Shown here: positions 40,127 through 47,889 of the stretch, one piece after another
Position numbering within the stretch: position 1 is the first letter of the stretch
Layout: the number at the start of each line of letters is the position of its first letter
Source of the DNA: Anaerolineaceae bacterium
Lineage (GTDB): Bacteria > Chloroflexota > Anaerolineae > Promineifilales > Promineifilaceae
DNA: 64,000 nt
Assembly: GCA_002699125.1 (NCBI GenBank)
Contig: PABI01000135.1
Span: 1-64,000, forward strand
Reading direction: 5' to 3'
Notes under the pieces: generated by a model
Databases searched by the model: none
What the model was told of the DNA's origin: nothing
What the model saw: the letters and a program-made list of their open reading frames with translations, nothing else
Program-made: the position numbers and the translations under genes

Positions 40127-40546
40127 TTACGTCTGGTCTTTTTCTTTGTCGGATAAATCAGGCTGTGGGTCAATAATTATTTTTTCGTCAACGTCAGCAT
40201 CCTTGCTGGCCAAAAAACCATCACTCTCCCGAATTTGATCCATGTAACGGGCCACCACTTGCGGTGGAGCCATCTCAATAAAAACCTTTGCCCCCACCAG
40301 CAAAGCTGTTAAATCATCAAGCTGCCCCAGACCGATAAATACATCAGGCAAAAAATCTACCGGCCAAAGCAAATAAAGAACCGCTACAAATGGCACCAGC
40401 TTCAAATAAAAGGGCACTTCAGGGTCGCGCAGCAGAAAATACACAAGCCGCGCCTGCTGCCATACTTCACGAAAAAATCCGGGATCTTTGCGCTTCCCGG
40501 CAATGGCTTCCAAATTCATAAGTGGTTTTGTTTCCTTTTCATCCAT
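40127..40546 (-). CDS. DUF1232 (YkvA-like) membrane protein
   Basis: 139 aa. ARLVYFLLRDPEVPFYLKLVPFVAVLYLLWPVDFLPDVFIGLGQLDDLTALLVG is the DUF1232 core, with the conserved LxPxDLIPD-like PVDFLPD and QLDD motifs and one hydrophobic hairpin. The C-terminus is acidic (DADVDEKIIIDPQPDLSDKEKD). Role unknown. It ends at the bidirectional terminator shared with the FHA gene. Confidence 0.88.
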   Translation of the reverse strand: MDEKETKPLMNLEAIAGKRKDPGFFREVWQQARLVYFLLRDPEVPFYLKLVPFVAVLYLLWPVDFLPDVFIGLGQLDDLTALLVGAKVFIEMAPPQVVARYMDQIRESDGFLASKDADVDEKIIIDPQPDLSDKEKDQT

Positions 40547-40665
40547 AACAACATTCCTGTGGATACGTTCACAAATAACTTCTAATAGGGAAACACATCC
40601 GCAAGGTTTGCCCGTTCACCAAAATTTAAGGCTGGAAACGAGCAAACCCTCTGAGCCAGAAAAAA

Positions 40666-40708
40666 TGTCCCGAATCATTTTTTTTTTTTTGAAAATGATT
40701 TTGGGACA
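40666..40708 (-). repeat. Hairpin with long T-stretch
   Basis: TGTCCC, AATCATTTT, a run of T, AAAATGATT and GGGACA form a long stem with one or two mismatches. It lies between the DUF1232 gene and the end of the glycosidase-like gene and may terminate the latter; TGTCCC also recalls the GGGAC arms of the other dispersed palindromes. Confidence 0.5.
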
Positions 40709-40772
40709 TCTGTTTCCTAATCGGTAGACCATACGCGCTAATAATATAATGGTTGCACTTCAAGCACAATTC

Positions 40773-42059
40773 TTATTCCTGACTGCGCACATAATCGGCC
40801 ATATTGGGCAAAATGGGGCCAATGTCATACGGTCCCCATTGGGCTACCGGGCCAGCAGTAAAAACGGTAAAACCCAGCACGTAATTGTCCTGACGCACGC
40901 CAGCATCATACCATGCCAGCTGATTCATAAATGCCTCGACACCGTTACGCCCCCAGCCCTGGTCCACGGCATAGGACTGAAAATCAGCCCACCCTTTTCC
41001 TGGCGGTCCCGGCCGATTACCCAAAATGCCATCGATGCCTGCTTCTGAAATGACTAACGGAATAGCCAGGCCTCGGGGCAGCAGCAGTTCCTCATAAAAC
41101 CAGCGATAACGAAAGGTGAGCGATCCCCGATCGTCATGATAAGCCTGGCCAGGCAAGGCGCTGCCGTAGCCGTGAGTCATGACCGGGGCGCTGTATTCAT
41201 GCAAAGTTAATATGCCGCCATATTGCATGGCCGTTTCGATGGCTGGAATAAACAGGGCAAACTCTTCAAGCTCTGGCACACCGGAAGCAAATCCACCAAT
41301 GGCCGCCCGAAAGCCATAGCGGGCCAATTCGCGCACGCGCTCTTGCTCAAAACGCGCATACCACGCCATTCGGTCCATACCGGGATCGGGCTCGTTCCAG
41401 CCTTCCCAAAAATCTACGGCCGGATTGAGCTGGTATTGGCGCAACTGTGACTGAACATAGCGACGGGCAGCCTCTTCGGGATTGCCACCGTAATCCTGGT
41501 TAATATCGTCACGGCGGGCAATGATGATGGTGTTGGGCGAAACGCGCTCTACTTCGGCCAGATAGCCAAAATCATCCACCCCTTTAATAACCGCAGGTTG
41601 CGCCTGACGCACAAATTCCATGATGCGCCGATCGTTATTAAAAATGACATGAATGCTCAACTTGCTCCGGTTGGGATCGCCTTGCAAGTAAGGTGGAATT
41701 CCGCCACCACCAACGGGCGTGGCTGACGGAATAGGCGTTTCCGTCGGGGTGTTGGATGGCGTTGGCGTAGGGGTACGGGTTGGCGTGCGGCTGGGGAAAA
41801 TGGGCGTGCTGCTTGGGGTCAGCGTTGGCCGCATAGGTGAATTATCGGCAAAGTTCAGGCGCGGATCGATCGTGGCGGTGGCCGGCAGCGGTGTAAACGT
41901 CGGCGGAACTGCCATGGCCAAGGACTCTTCTTGCACTTGTGGCAGCGAAATGGGGGCTGCCAACGTAGGCAGAGGGACCTGTTCAACGCAGGCAGCCTGG
42001 GCAAGCAGCAGGATCAAACAGCACAAAAGCAGCAGTTTGCCAGATTTTGTTATGAGCAT
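40773..42059 (-). CDS. Glycoside-hydrolase-like lipoprotein
   Basis: 428 aa. Signal peptide with lipobox LAQAAC (lipidated Cys24), then a Thr/Pro linker (residues 75-115, RTPTRTPTPTPSNTPTETP) and a TIM-barrel-like domain. VDFWEGWNEPDPGMDRMAWY places a catalytic-type Glu at 223 (WNEP), and IPLVISEAGIDGIL places a second at 339 (nucleophile-type SEAG), the pattern of clan GH-A glycosidases. The substrate is not predictable. It is probably attached to the outer face of the membrane. Confidence 0.8.
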   Translation of the reverse strand: MLITKSGKLLLLCCLILLLAQAACVEQVPLPTLAAPISLPQVQEESLAMAVPPTFTPLPATATIDPRLNFADNSPMRPTLTPSSTPIFPSRTPTRTPTPTPSNTPTETPIPSATPVGGGGIPPYLQGDPNRSKLSIHVIFNNDRRIMEFVRQAQPAVIKGVDDFGYLAEVERVSPNTIIIARRDDINQDYGGNPEEAARRYVQSQLRQYQLNPAVDFWEGWNEPDPGMDRMAWYARFEQERVRELARYGFRAAIGGFASGVPELEEFALFIPAIETAMQYGGILTLHEYSAPVMTHGYGSALPGQAYHDDRGSLTFRYRWFYEELLLPRGLAIPLVISEAGIDGILGNRPGPPGKGWADFQSYAVDQGWGRNGVEAFMNQLAWYDAGVRQDNYVLGFTVFTAGPVAQWGPYDIGPILPNMADYVRSQE

Positions 42060-42202
42060 GGCGGCTATAATACCACCCCCTTTTGGTTTATGTCAACATT
42101 AAGGTTTGCCAGATTTTATACGGCCGTTCTTGCACCTGCCCAACTGAATGTTACAATTTCTGGCTTGGTGGTCAAAAGCTGCCTGCTTAATAGAGGAAGA
42201 AT

Positions 42203-43036
42203 ATGCTCATTGTATTAATCCTAAAATTTGCAGTGGTTGCTGCATTTTTGTTCATGTTTTGGCGACGGCCGTCTCTGAATTGGGGCGTTGGTCTGCTAAC
42301 CGTTACTTCGGCTGTGCTGCTGGACACCTTCCTGGGAACCTTTAACCGGGATGATATGCTGGCCCAGTTTGGCTTTTTCTTTTACGTCATTGCCGGACTG
42401 CTGATCGGTGGCGCAGCTTACTGGCTGTTTAGCCTGTTCCAGCCCGTTCAGGCATTGGTTGGTAAGCAGGCACCCGTTACGGTAGGAACGGCCGTACCCT
42501 CCAATCCCACCACGCCGCCACAACCCACAATTGACAACATCCAATTTTCCCCTGGCACCGATGCCACCGGCACCGCCTTCGACCGGCAAATGATTTACGA
42601 AGAAATTCGGGATCGCCTGGGACGAGAAGACGTGCTGGATTTACTGTTTGACCTGGGCATCCGGGACAACGAAGTGATGAATTTGCAGCAGGACATGCAC
42701 CAGCTCATCATCAACATTATGGAGCTCACAGAGCAGCGCGGGCAAACCGGGCAGCTGGCCCTTACCGTAGAACGCATCCTCACCCCGCCCGCCCCGGAAG
42801 CACTGCCCCGCCTGGAGAAAATTTCGCTGGAGTCACCGCCTACTATTTTGCGGCATTATTTGCTGGCCCATTACGATTTGGAGAAGCTGCAAAAAACGGC
42901 CGTCACCCTCGGCGTCGATTGGGAACAGCTGGCGATGACCAGCAAAAAATCTAAGGTGCGCGATTTGTTGCACTATTTATACCGTCGCAATCGTATTGAT
43001 GAACTGATTGATCTGATGCAGGCGAACACCTCATAA
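42203..43036 (+). CDS. Membrane protein with two effector-associated-type (EAD7-like) domains
   Basis: 277 aa. Three TM segments (residues 3-19, 27-45, 55-78) and a Pro-rich linker lead to two similar helical domains of about 60 residues: YEEIRDRLGREDVLDLLFDLGI (about 132-153) with a second half to 192, and TILRHYLLAHYDLEKLQKTAVTLGVDWEQLAMTSKKSKVRDLLHYLYRRNRIDELIDLM (214-272). The latter matches the effector-associated domain 7 pattern (LGVD, KxxKxRxLLxYLxRRxRxxELI). In other proteins these domains link NTPases or receptors to effectors. It has GAGGAAG before the ATG and is followed after 13 bp by the Ig/zinc-ribbon gene. Confidence 0.7.
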   Translation: MLIVLILKFAVVAAFLFMFWRRPSLNWGVGLLTVTSAVLLDTFLGTFNRDDMLAQFGFFFYVIAGLLIGGAAYWLFSLFQPVQALVGKQAPVTVGTAVPSNPTTPPQPTIDNIQFSPGTDATGTAFDRQMIYEEIRDRLGREDVLDLLFDLGIRDNEVMNLQQDMHQLIINIMELTEQRGQTGQLALTVERILTPPAPEALPRLEKISLESPPTILRHYLLAHYDLEKLQKTAVTLGVDWEQLAMTSKKSKVRDLLHYLYRRNRIDELIDLMQANTS

Positions 43037-43049
43037 AGGAAAGCGAAAC

Positions 43050-43817
43050 ATGACACGGCCGTCAAAAAGCTGGCTTATTCTCATAATTTTATTGTTGGGG
43101 ATAGTGGTTGGTGCGGGAACGGCCGTTGCCCAAGCAGACAACGAATTAGACCTTGGCCTGAGCCGCGATTTCGGCACCGGAATAGGTAACAACATTCAGG
43201 GCACCTTCTCCTTTCGTGTTTCCGGACCGGATGATTTAGCCAGCGTTACCTTTTATATCGATGACCAAATTGTGGGCGAAGATAGCGAAGCCCCTTTCCG
43301 CCTTCAATTTAAAACCGACGATTATCCGCTGGGGGTACACACCTTTCACGCCACGGGGCTTACCCAAGACGGCCGTGAACTCACCTCCAACAGCATTACC
43401 CGCAACTTCATTTCTGGTAGCACCGCCGGACGCACAACGCTTTACATCGTCATCCCCATCATCATCATTGCCATTGGCGGACGGCTCCTCAGCTCCTGGA
43501 TTGCCAACCGAGGACGGAAAAGCCAAGGAAAAACCGAAATAAACGTGCATGGTTCCTTTGGCGGCACGATTTGCCCCAAGTGCAACAAACCGTTTGCCCG
43601 CCACATCTGGGGCTTAAACCTGGTTGTAGGCAAATATGATCGCTGCCCCCACTGTGGCAAATGGAGTCTGGTGCGCGCCATGCACCCCGATGTGTTGGAT
43701 GCGGCCGTGGAAGCCATGCAGCAAGCCGAAGCCACGCAAACCCAGGAAAAGCCTTCCGACACCAACGATGAAGATCGTTGGCACAAACGGCTCGACGACT
43801 CCAAATTCGACACCTGA
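43050..43817 (+). CDS. Ig-like exported/TM/zinc-ribbon protein
   Basis: 255 aa. Signal peptide (LILIILLLGIVVGAGTAVAQA), an exported beta-sandwich (GTFSFRVSGPDDLASVTFYIDDQIVGEDSEAPFRLQF to about 120), a TM segment at 129-150 and a cytoplasmic zinc ribbon with CPKC (175-178) and CPHC (199-202). The cytoplasmic tail is Glu/Gln-rich. Domain order suggests a receptor or a membrane coupling protein. It lies 13 bp after the EAD-type gene and ends its transcript at a terminator 130 bp downstream, so the two are an operon. Confidence 0.8.
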   Translation: MTRPSKSWLILIILLLGIVVGAGTAVAQADNELDLGLSRDFGTGIGNNIQGTFSFRVSGPDDLASVTFYIDDQIVGEDSEAPFRLQFKTDDYPLGVHTFHATGLTQDGRELTSNSITRNFISGSTAGRTTLYIVIPIIIIAIGGRLLSSWIANRGRKSQGKTEINVHGSFGGTICPKCNKPFARHIWGLNLVVGKYDRCPHCGKWSLVRAMHPDVLDAAVEAMQQAEATQTQEKPSDTNDEDRWHKRLDDSKFDT

Positions 43818-43948
43818 CCTTCCGCTTACCGACTATCGATAGCTCCTCTGTCATAGGGTTAAAATCCCATTTATTTCGCTACGCAAATTTTATATTATAG
43901 GAAATGTAAGGCTGAATTGCTTTTCAACTCGTTTTCCTCCTCCTTCCT
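43818..43948. other. Spacer before the terminator of the EAD operon
   Basis: No gene or repeat is evident; AT-rich with a TATTATAGG stretch at about 43893-43901. Confidence 0.3.
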
Positions 43949-43979
43949 GCTCCGGGCACTCCCCGGAGCTTTTTTTTTT
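43949..43979 (+). terminator. Rho-independent terminator
   Basis: GCTCCGGG, loop CACTC, CCCGGAGC, then ten T residues. It separates the EAD operon from the dcw cluster. Confidence 0.93.
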
Positions 43980-44084
43980 GCCCAACTGCTTCACCCTAAC
44001 GGCTCAGCAACCCAGGCCATCTACAAATCCAGACCCATGACAAAATCCCTAGCCAAAACGGCACCTTAAAAGTTTGTTCGGTAC

Positions 44085-44113
44085 TTCACATTATGTAGTC
44101 TTTGGTGTATACT
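44085..44113 (+). promoter_or_regulatory. Promoter of the dcw cluster (mraZ)
   Basis: TTCACA (44085-44090), exactly 17 bp, TATACT (44108-44113). The mRNA start would be near 44120, inside the GTGG boxes; a leader of about 110 nt precedes mraZ. Confidence 0.75.
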
Positions 44114-44147
44114 GTGGCCTATTGTGGTTAAAAGTGGGGCATTGTGG
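44114..44147 (+). promoter_or_regulatory. MraZ-box: four GTGG repeats at 10-bp spacing
   Basis: GTGG begins at 44114, 44124, 44134 and 44144, an exact 10-bp period (core TGTGG or AGTGG), directly after the -10. Known MraZ operators are direct TGGG/GTGG-type repeats with a 10-bp period before mraZ, so this is very likely the MraZ autoregulatory site. Confidence 0.85.
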
Positions 44148-44232
44148 TGCAAAATTCCACAAAAACCCCGGAAATCTATGCTAAAATGGGGTAATCAGAA
44201 CAGTTGTTCTAATTTTAACCAAGACGGCGAAC

Positions 44233-44658
44233 ATGTTTTTAGGCGAATACACACACACCATTGACAGCAAAGGCCGGATTACCATTCCGGCAAAATTCCG
44301 CAACCTGTTGGCTGGGGGATTGGTGGTGACGCGTGGCTTCGACCAGAACTTGATGCTGTTCCCCATGGATGGCTGGCAAGAGCTGGCTGAGCGCATTGCC
44401 CAACGGCCGTTATCCGACGAAGATGTGCGCGCTTTCCGGCGGCGTGTCTTTTCCGGCGCGGTTGATCTGGTGCCGGATCGCCAGGGTCGCATTTTGCTGC
44501 CCCCCTACCTGCGCGAGTTTGCCCAGATCGAAGGGGATGTGGTCATCTCCGGCATGTTTAATTACCTGGAACTGTGGAGCAGCGAAGCATGGAACACCGT
44601 TCGCGAAGACATTGAAAGTGATGGTGATGCCGCTCGCTGGGAAGATTTGGGAATTTAA
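44233..44658 (+). CDS. mraZ: Transcriptional regulator MraZ
   Basis: 141 aa. MFLGEYTHTIDSKGRITIPAKFR and VDLVPDRQGRILLPPYLREFAQI are the two AbrB-type DNA-binding repeats with the DxKGRI/DRQGRI motifs. MraZ forms a ring of eight to twelve subunits that binds the GTGG repeats, seen here at 44114-44147, and represses the dcw cluster. First gene of the cluster; rsmH follows after a repeat-filled spacer. Confidence 0.97.
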   Translation: MFLGEYTHTIDSKGRITIPAKFRNLLAGGLVVTRGFDQNLMLFPMDGWQELAERIAQRPLSDEDVRAFRRRVFSGAVDLVPDRQGRILLPPYLREFAQIEGDVVISGMFNYLELWSSEAWNTVREDIESDGDAARWEDLGI

Positions 44659-44667
44659 ATGAGTTTT

Positions 44668-44722
44668 CAGGTGCCCAAGTGTCAGGTGTTCAAGTAAACA
44701 CTTGAGTACCTGAACACATGAA
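44668..44722. repeat. Imperfect palindromic spacer repeat before rsmH
   Basis: CAGGTG, TCAAGT, ACTTGA and CACCT give nested arms (CAGGTGTTCAAG against CTTGAGTACCTG). It runs to 3 bp before the rsmH ATG and removes any ribosome site. Confidence 0.6.
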
Positions 44723-44725
44723 CAC

Positions 44726-45646
44726 ATGAGCACCTCTTCTCACATCCCGGTTCTATTCGATGAAGTGCTGGCTTTGTTGCAGCCGCAGCCAAACGGCCGT
44801 TACATCGATGGCACCGTGGGGGCAGGTGGTCATACGGCTGGACTGCTGCAAAAATCTGCGCCCTCGGGGCGCGTTTTGGTCTTTGACAAAGATGCAGAAG
44901 CTCTTGCTTTTGCCCACAAACAGCTCAAACCGTTTGGCGACCGGGTGACTTACGTCCATGCGAGCTATGCCGAGATGGGCACCCTGGCCCCGGCTCACGG
45001 TTTTGCACAGGTGGATGGCATCTTGCTGGACCTGGGGCTATCTTCCCGCCAGCTAGACGATGCCCAACGCGGCTTTTCCTTTATGAAGGAAGGTCCCCTG
45101 GATATGCGTTTTGATACCAGCCAGGGAGAAACGGCCGCAGACCTGATTAACAATTTAGAGGAAGCCGCCCTGGCCGACATTTTTTGGCGCTACGGTGAGG
45201 AAAAGAGCAGTCGCAAGATTGCCCGGATGATTGTGGCCGAACGGCCGTTCACCACCACCACCCAACTCGCCGACAAGATTGCCCAGACGGTGCGCCGGCG
45301 CAGCCGCATTCATCCCGCCACCCAGGTTTTTCAGGCACTGCGCATTGCTGTGAACCGGGAATTAGAAACGGTTGAAACCGGAGTGCTGGCAGCGTTAGAA
45401 TTGCTGGGGCAGAACGGCCGTCTGGCCGTGATCAGCTTCCATTCATTGGAAGACCGCTTTGTCAAGCAAACCTTCCGCCGGCTGAGCCAGGACTGTATCT
45501 GCCCGCCGGAACAGCCGATATGCACCTGCGGCGGTGAAGCCAAGTTTCGGCTTATCACCCGCAAAGCGGTTCAGGCTTCAGCCGAAGAAATTGCCCAAAA
45601 CAGCCGCAGCCGCAGCGCCCGGCTGAGGGTCATTGAAAAGAAGTAG
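44726..45646 (+). CDS. rsmH: 16S rRNA (cytosine1402-N4)-methyltransferase
   Basis: 306 aa. HIPVLFDEVLALLQPQPNGRYIDGTVGAGGHTAGLL is the MraW start with motif I; VDGILLDLGLSSRQLDDAQRGFSF and PLDMRFD are the conserved core, and VKQTFRRLSQDC and SARLRVIEK close it. It methylates C1402 of 16S rRNA. The start has no clear Shine-Dalgarno because a spacer repeat abuts it. A hairpin follows its stop directly. Confidence 0.97.
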   Translation: MSTSSHIPVLFDEVLALLQPQPNGRYIDGTVGAGGHTAGLLQKSAPSGRVLVFDKDAEALAFAHKQLKPFGDRVTYVHASYAEMGTLAPAHGFAQVDGILLDLGLSSRQLDDAQRGFSFMKEGPLDMRFDTSQGETAADLINNLEEAALADIFWRYGEEKSSRKIARMIVAERPFTTTTQLADKIAQTVRRRSRIHPATQVFQALRIAVNRELETVETGVLAALELLGQNGRLAVISFHSLEDRFVKQTFRRLSQDCICPPEQPICTCGGEAKFRLITRKAVQASAEEIAQNSRSRSARLRVIEKK

Positions 45647-45678
45647 GCAAGCGGGCAACAAATTGTTGCCTACTTGCC
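45646..45678. repeat. Hairpin at the rsmH stop
   Basis: GGCAAG, GGCAACA and their complements TGTTGCC, CTTGCC make a 33-nt stem with loop AAT-type centre. It reaches to 12 bp before ftsL, which has no ribosome site. Confidence 0.6.
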
Positions 45679-45690
45679 ACCCATAAAATT

Positions 45691-46164
45691 ATGATGGCAC
45701 GGCAAACCAGAGAACAGCTCAAGCGACTCAACGCCCTCACCGAAGCCCAGGCAGCCTTGGGCTGGGGGGTCATTTTGGTGTTGGCTGCGCTGCTGGGCAC
45801 CATTTACGTCAGCCAGGCCAGCCGCATCGCTTCCGTGGGTCGTCGTGTGCAAATTTTGCAAAACGAGCTCACCGAGCTGAAGCGGCAAAACAACGATTTA
45901 GAACGCGACATTGCTGCCGCTCAAGCCTTAGACCGGCTGCAAGCAGAGGCAATTCGTTTAGGGTTTGTTGAAGCAGACCCGGCAGACATTGAGTATATTA
46001 TTGTGCCGGATTATCCGGCTGAGTTAGAAGAAACCGATCCGCTGGAGATCACTCCCACGGTAACGGCCGTTCCGCCACCGGCTGAAACTGTACGAGAAGC
46101 GCTTTGGCTCTATTTGAGCGATCGGTTCAGCGACTTTATAAGAGGCGAAGCTCGTGAACAATAG
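45691..46164 (+). CDS. ftsL: FtsL-like cell-division protein
   Basis: 157 aa. One TM (ALGWGVILVLAALLGTIYV, about residues 22-40) and then a coiled coil (RRVQILQNELTELKRQNNDLERDIAAAQALDRLQAEAIRLGF) like FtsL/DivIC. The C-terminal region is acidic and Pro-rich. Its position between rsmH and the transpeptidase gene is that of ftsL, and it overlaps the transpeptidase by 11 bp. It should join FtsQ in the divisome and activate septal synthesis. Confidence 0.8.
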   Translation: MMARQTREQLKRLNALTEAQAALGWGVILVLAALLGTIYVSQASRIASVGRRVQILQNELTELKRQNNDLERDIAAAQALDRLQAEAIRLGFVEADPADIEYIIVPDYPAELEETDPLEITPTVTAVPPPAETVREALWLYLSDRFSDFIRGEAREQ

Positions 46165-47848
46165 CCAAAAACGACGGATGTGGATAGTCGTAACCGTCCT
46201 GATTTTTGCCGCGCTAATCATTGTAGGGCGGCTTGTGGCGTTTCAAGTAGTGCAAGGACCCGAATGGGCCGAACGGGCCGGCGATGAAGTCCTCGTTGTC
46301 GCCAAACCGGATCGTGGGGCCATTTACGACCGCAACGGCGCGGTCCTGGCCGCCAACACCGCCGACTACCAGATTGGCGTCTCCCCCCGACTGGTCACCG
46401 AATCTGAAGAGATGGCCACCGCTCTGGCCCCCATCCTGGAACAATCCCGCTACGAAATTTTAGGCATCCTGCAATCGGACCAATCGTTCGCCCTGCTTTC
46501 CGGGCGCGTTTCGGCCGAAGTGGCCGATTTGGTGCGTGCCCTGCCTTACGACGGACTACAAATTGATCCCCTGCCCCGCCGCTTTTATCCCCAGGGCGAC
46601 ATGCTTTGCCACACCCTGGGCTATGTTGATTTTGACGGCAACGGCGGCAGCGGTGTGGAAGGCTATTATCAGCGCGAACTGGCCGGCGAAGCCGCCAGCG
46701 CCGTGATCAACATTTCCCCCCTTACCTCCCAACAAAGCGTCATCGCCCACGAGGGAGCCGATCTGGTTCTCACCATTGACCGCTCCTTACAGCATACGGT
46801 GGAAGCGCACCTGCAAAACGCGCTGCAGGAGTATCGTGCCGTCAGCGGCAGCATTATTGTGATGGACCCACAGACGGGCGCTATTTTGGCCATGGCCAGC
46901 GCCCCCTGCTACTCGCCGGCCGAATTTTATGACACTGACCCAAGGCTGCTGCTGAATCCGGCCGTAAGCCAGCAGCATGAGCCTGGCTCGGTTATGAAGC
47001 TGGTAACGATGGCCGCCGCGCTGGATTCCGGCGTAGTGACGCCGCAATCGACCTATTACGATGCGGGCATTTTGGAAGTGGGCGGCCACAAGACGTACAA
47101 CTGGGACCGCAGCGCGCCGGGCACGACAGATATGACCACGCTGTTGTCGCGCTCGCTCAACGTAGGCGCGGCCACGCTGGCTACGATGATGGGACCAGAC
47201 GTTTATTACAATTATTTACAAAACTTTGGCTTTGGCCGCCCCACCGGAGTGGATTTAATGTCGGAAGCAGCCGGGACAATGCCATTGCCTGGTGATGAAT
47301 TTTGGACGGAATCGTTTGTTGCCACCAATGCCTATGGGCAAGGTATTGCCGTAACGCCGTTGCAGATGATTACGGCCGTATCCGCCCTGGCCAACAACGG
47401 CACAATGATGCAGCCCTACATCGTTCAAGAAATTCGCGGCGAAAACGGCACTTTTGTGCACGAACCCACTGTGCTGGGACGTCCCATCAGCCCGGAGATT
47501 GCCGCTCAAGTAACAGCGATGGCCACAACGGCCGTTACCCGCGAAGTATTTGGTGCCCAGGTTGAAGGCTATACCATCGCCGGTAAAACCGGCACAGCCC
47601 AAATTGCCGAAAACGGCATCTACCTGCCCGATGACGTGATAGGTTCTTTCATCGGCTGGCTGCCTGCCGAAAATCCCGAACTAATTGTTTATGTAAAGTT
47701 GGATCGACCCAAAACGGCCCCCTGGGGGTCGCAAACGGCCGCACCCGCTTTTGCTGATTTAGCTGACGAACTGGTCGTCATGCTCGACGTACCGCCGGAC
47801 ACCGTCCGCCTGCGCGCCGACGTGATGGCAGCCCGTCAAGACCAGTAA
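46154..47848 (+). CDS. ftsI: Peptidoglycan transpeptidase (FtsI/PBP2-type)
   Basis: 564 aa, GTG start with AGAGGCGA. N-terminal TM (IVVTVLIFAALIIVGRLVAF), the dimerisation domain (RGAIYDRNGAVLA), and the transpeptidase domain with S279-VMK (HEPGSVMKLV), SLN at 334-336 and KTG at 478-480 (AGKTGTAQIAE). All three class B active-site motifs are intact. It cross-links septal peptidoglycan. It overlaps ftsL by 11 bp; murF follows after a repeat. No PASTA domains follow, unlike many Firmicutes. Confidence 0.93.
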   Translation: MNNSQKRRMWIVVTVLIFAALIIVGRLVAFQVVQGPEWAERAGDEVLVVAKPDRGAIYDRNGAVLAANTADYQIGVSPRLVTESEEMATALAPILEQSRYEILGILQSDQSFALLSGRVSAEVADLVRALPYDGLQIDPLPRRFYPQGDMLCHTLGYVDFDGNGGSGVEGYYQRELAGEAASAVINISPLTSQQSVIAHEGADLVLTIDRSLQHTVEAHLQNALQEYRAVSGSIIVMDPQTGAILAMASAPCYSPAEFYDTDPRLLLNPAVSQQHEPGSVMKLVTMAAALDSGVVTPQSTYYDAGILEVGGHKTYNWDRSAPGTTDMTTLLSRSLNVGAATLATMMGPDVYYNYLQNFGFGRPTGVDLMSEAAGTMPLPGDEFWTESFVATNAYGQGIAVTPLQMITAVSALANNGTMMQPYIVQEIRGENGTFVHEPTVLGRPISPEIAAQVTAMATTAVTREVFGAQVEGYTIAGKTGTAQIAENGIYLPDDVIGSFIGWLPAENPELIVYVKLDRPKTAPWGSQTAAPAFADLADELVVMLDVPPDTVRLRADVMAARQDQ

Positions 47849-47887
47849 TCGGTTAACAGAATACCGATTACGGAAAACCGATTACCA
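47849..47887. repeat. Spacer repeat before murF (CGGTTA type)
   Basis: AATCGGT and ACCGATT recur: AATCGGTTAACAGAAT, ACCGATTACGG, AACCGATTACC. The same words recur in the spacers at 59430-59536 and 60768-60830. The repeat ends 3 bp before murF and leaves no ribosome site. Confidence 0.6.
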
Positions 47888-47889
47888 AA

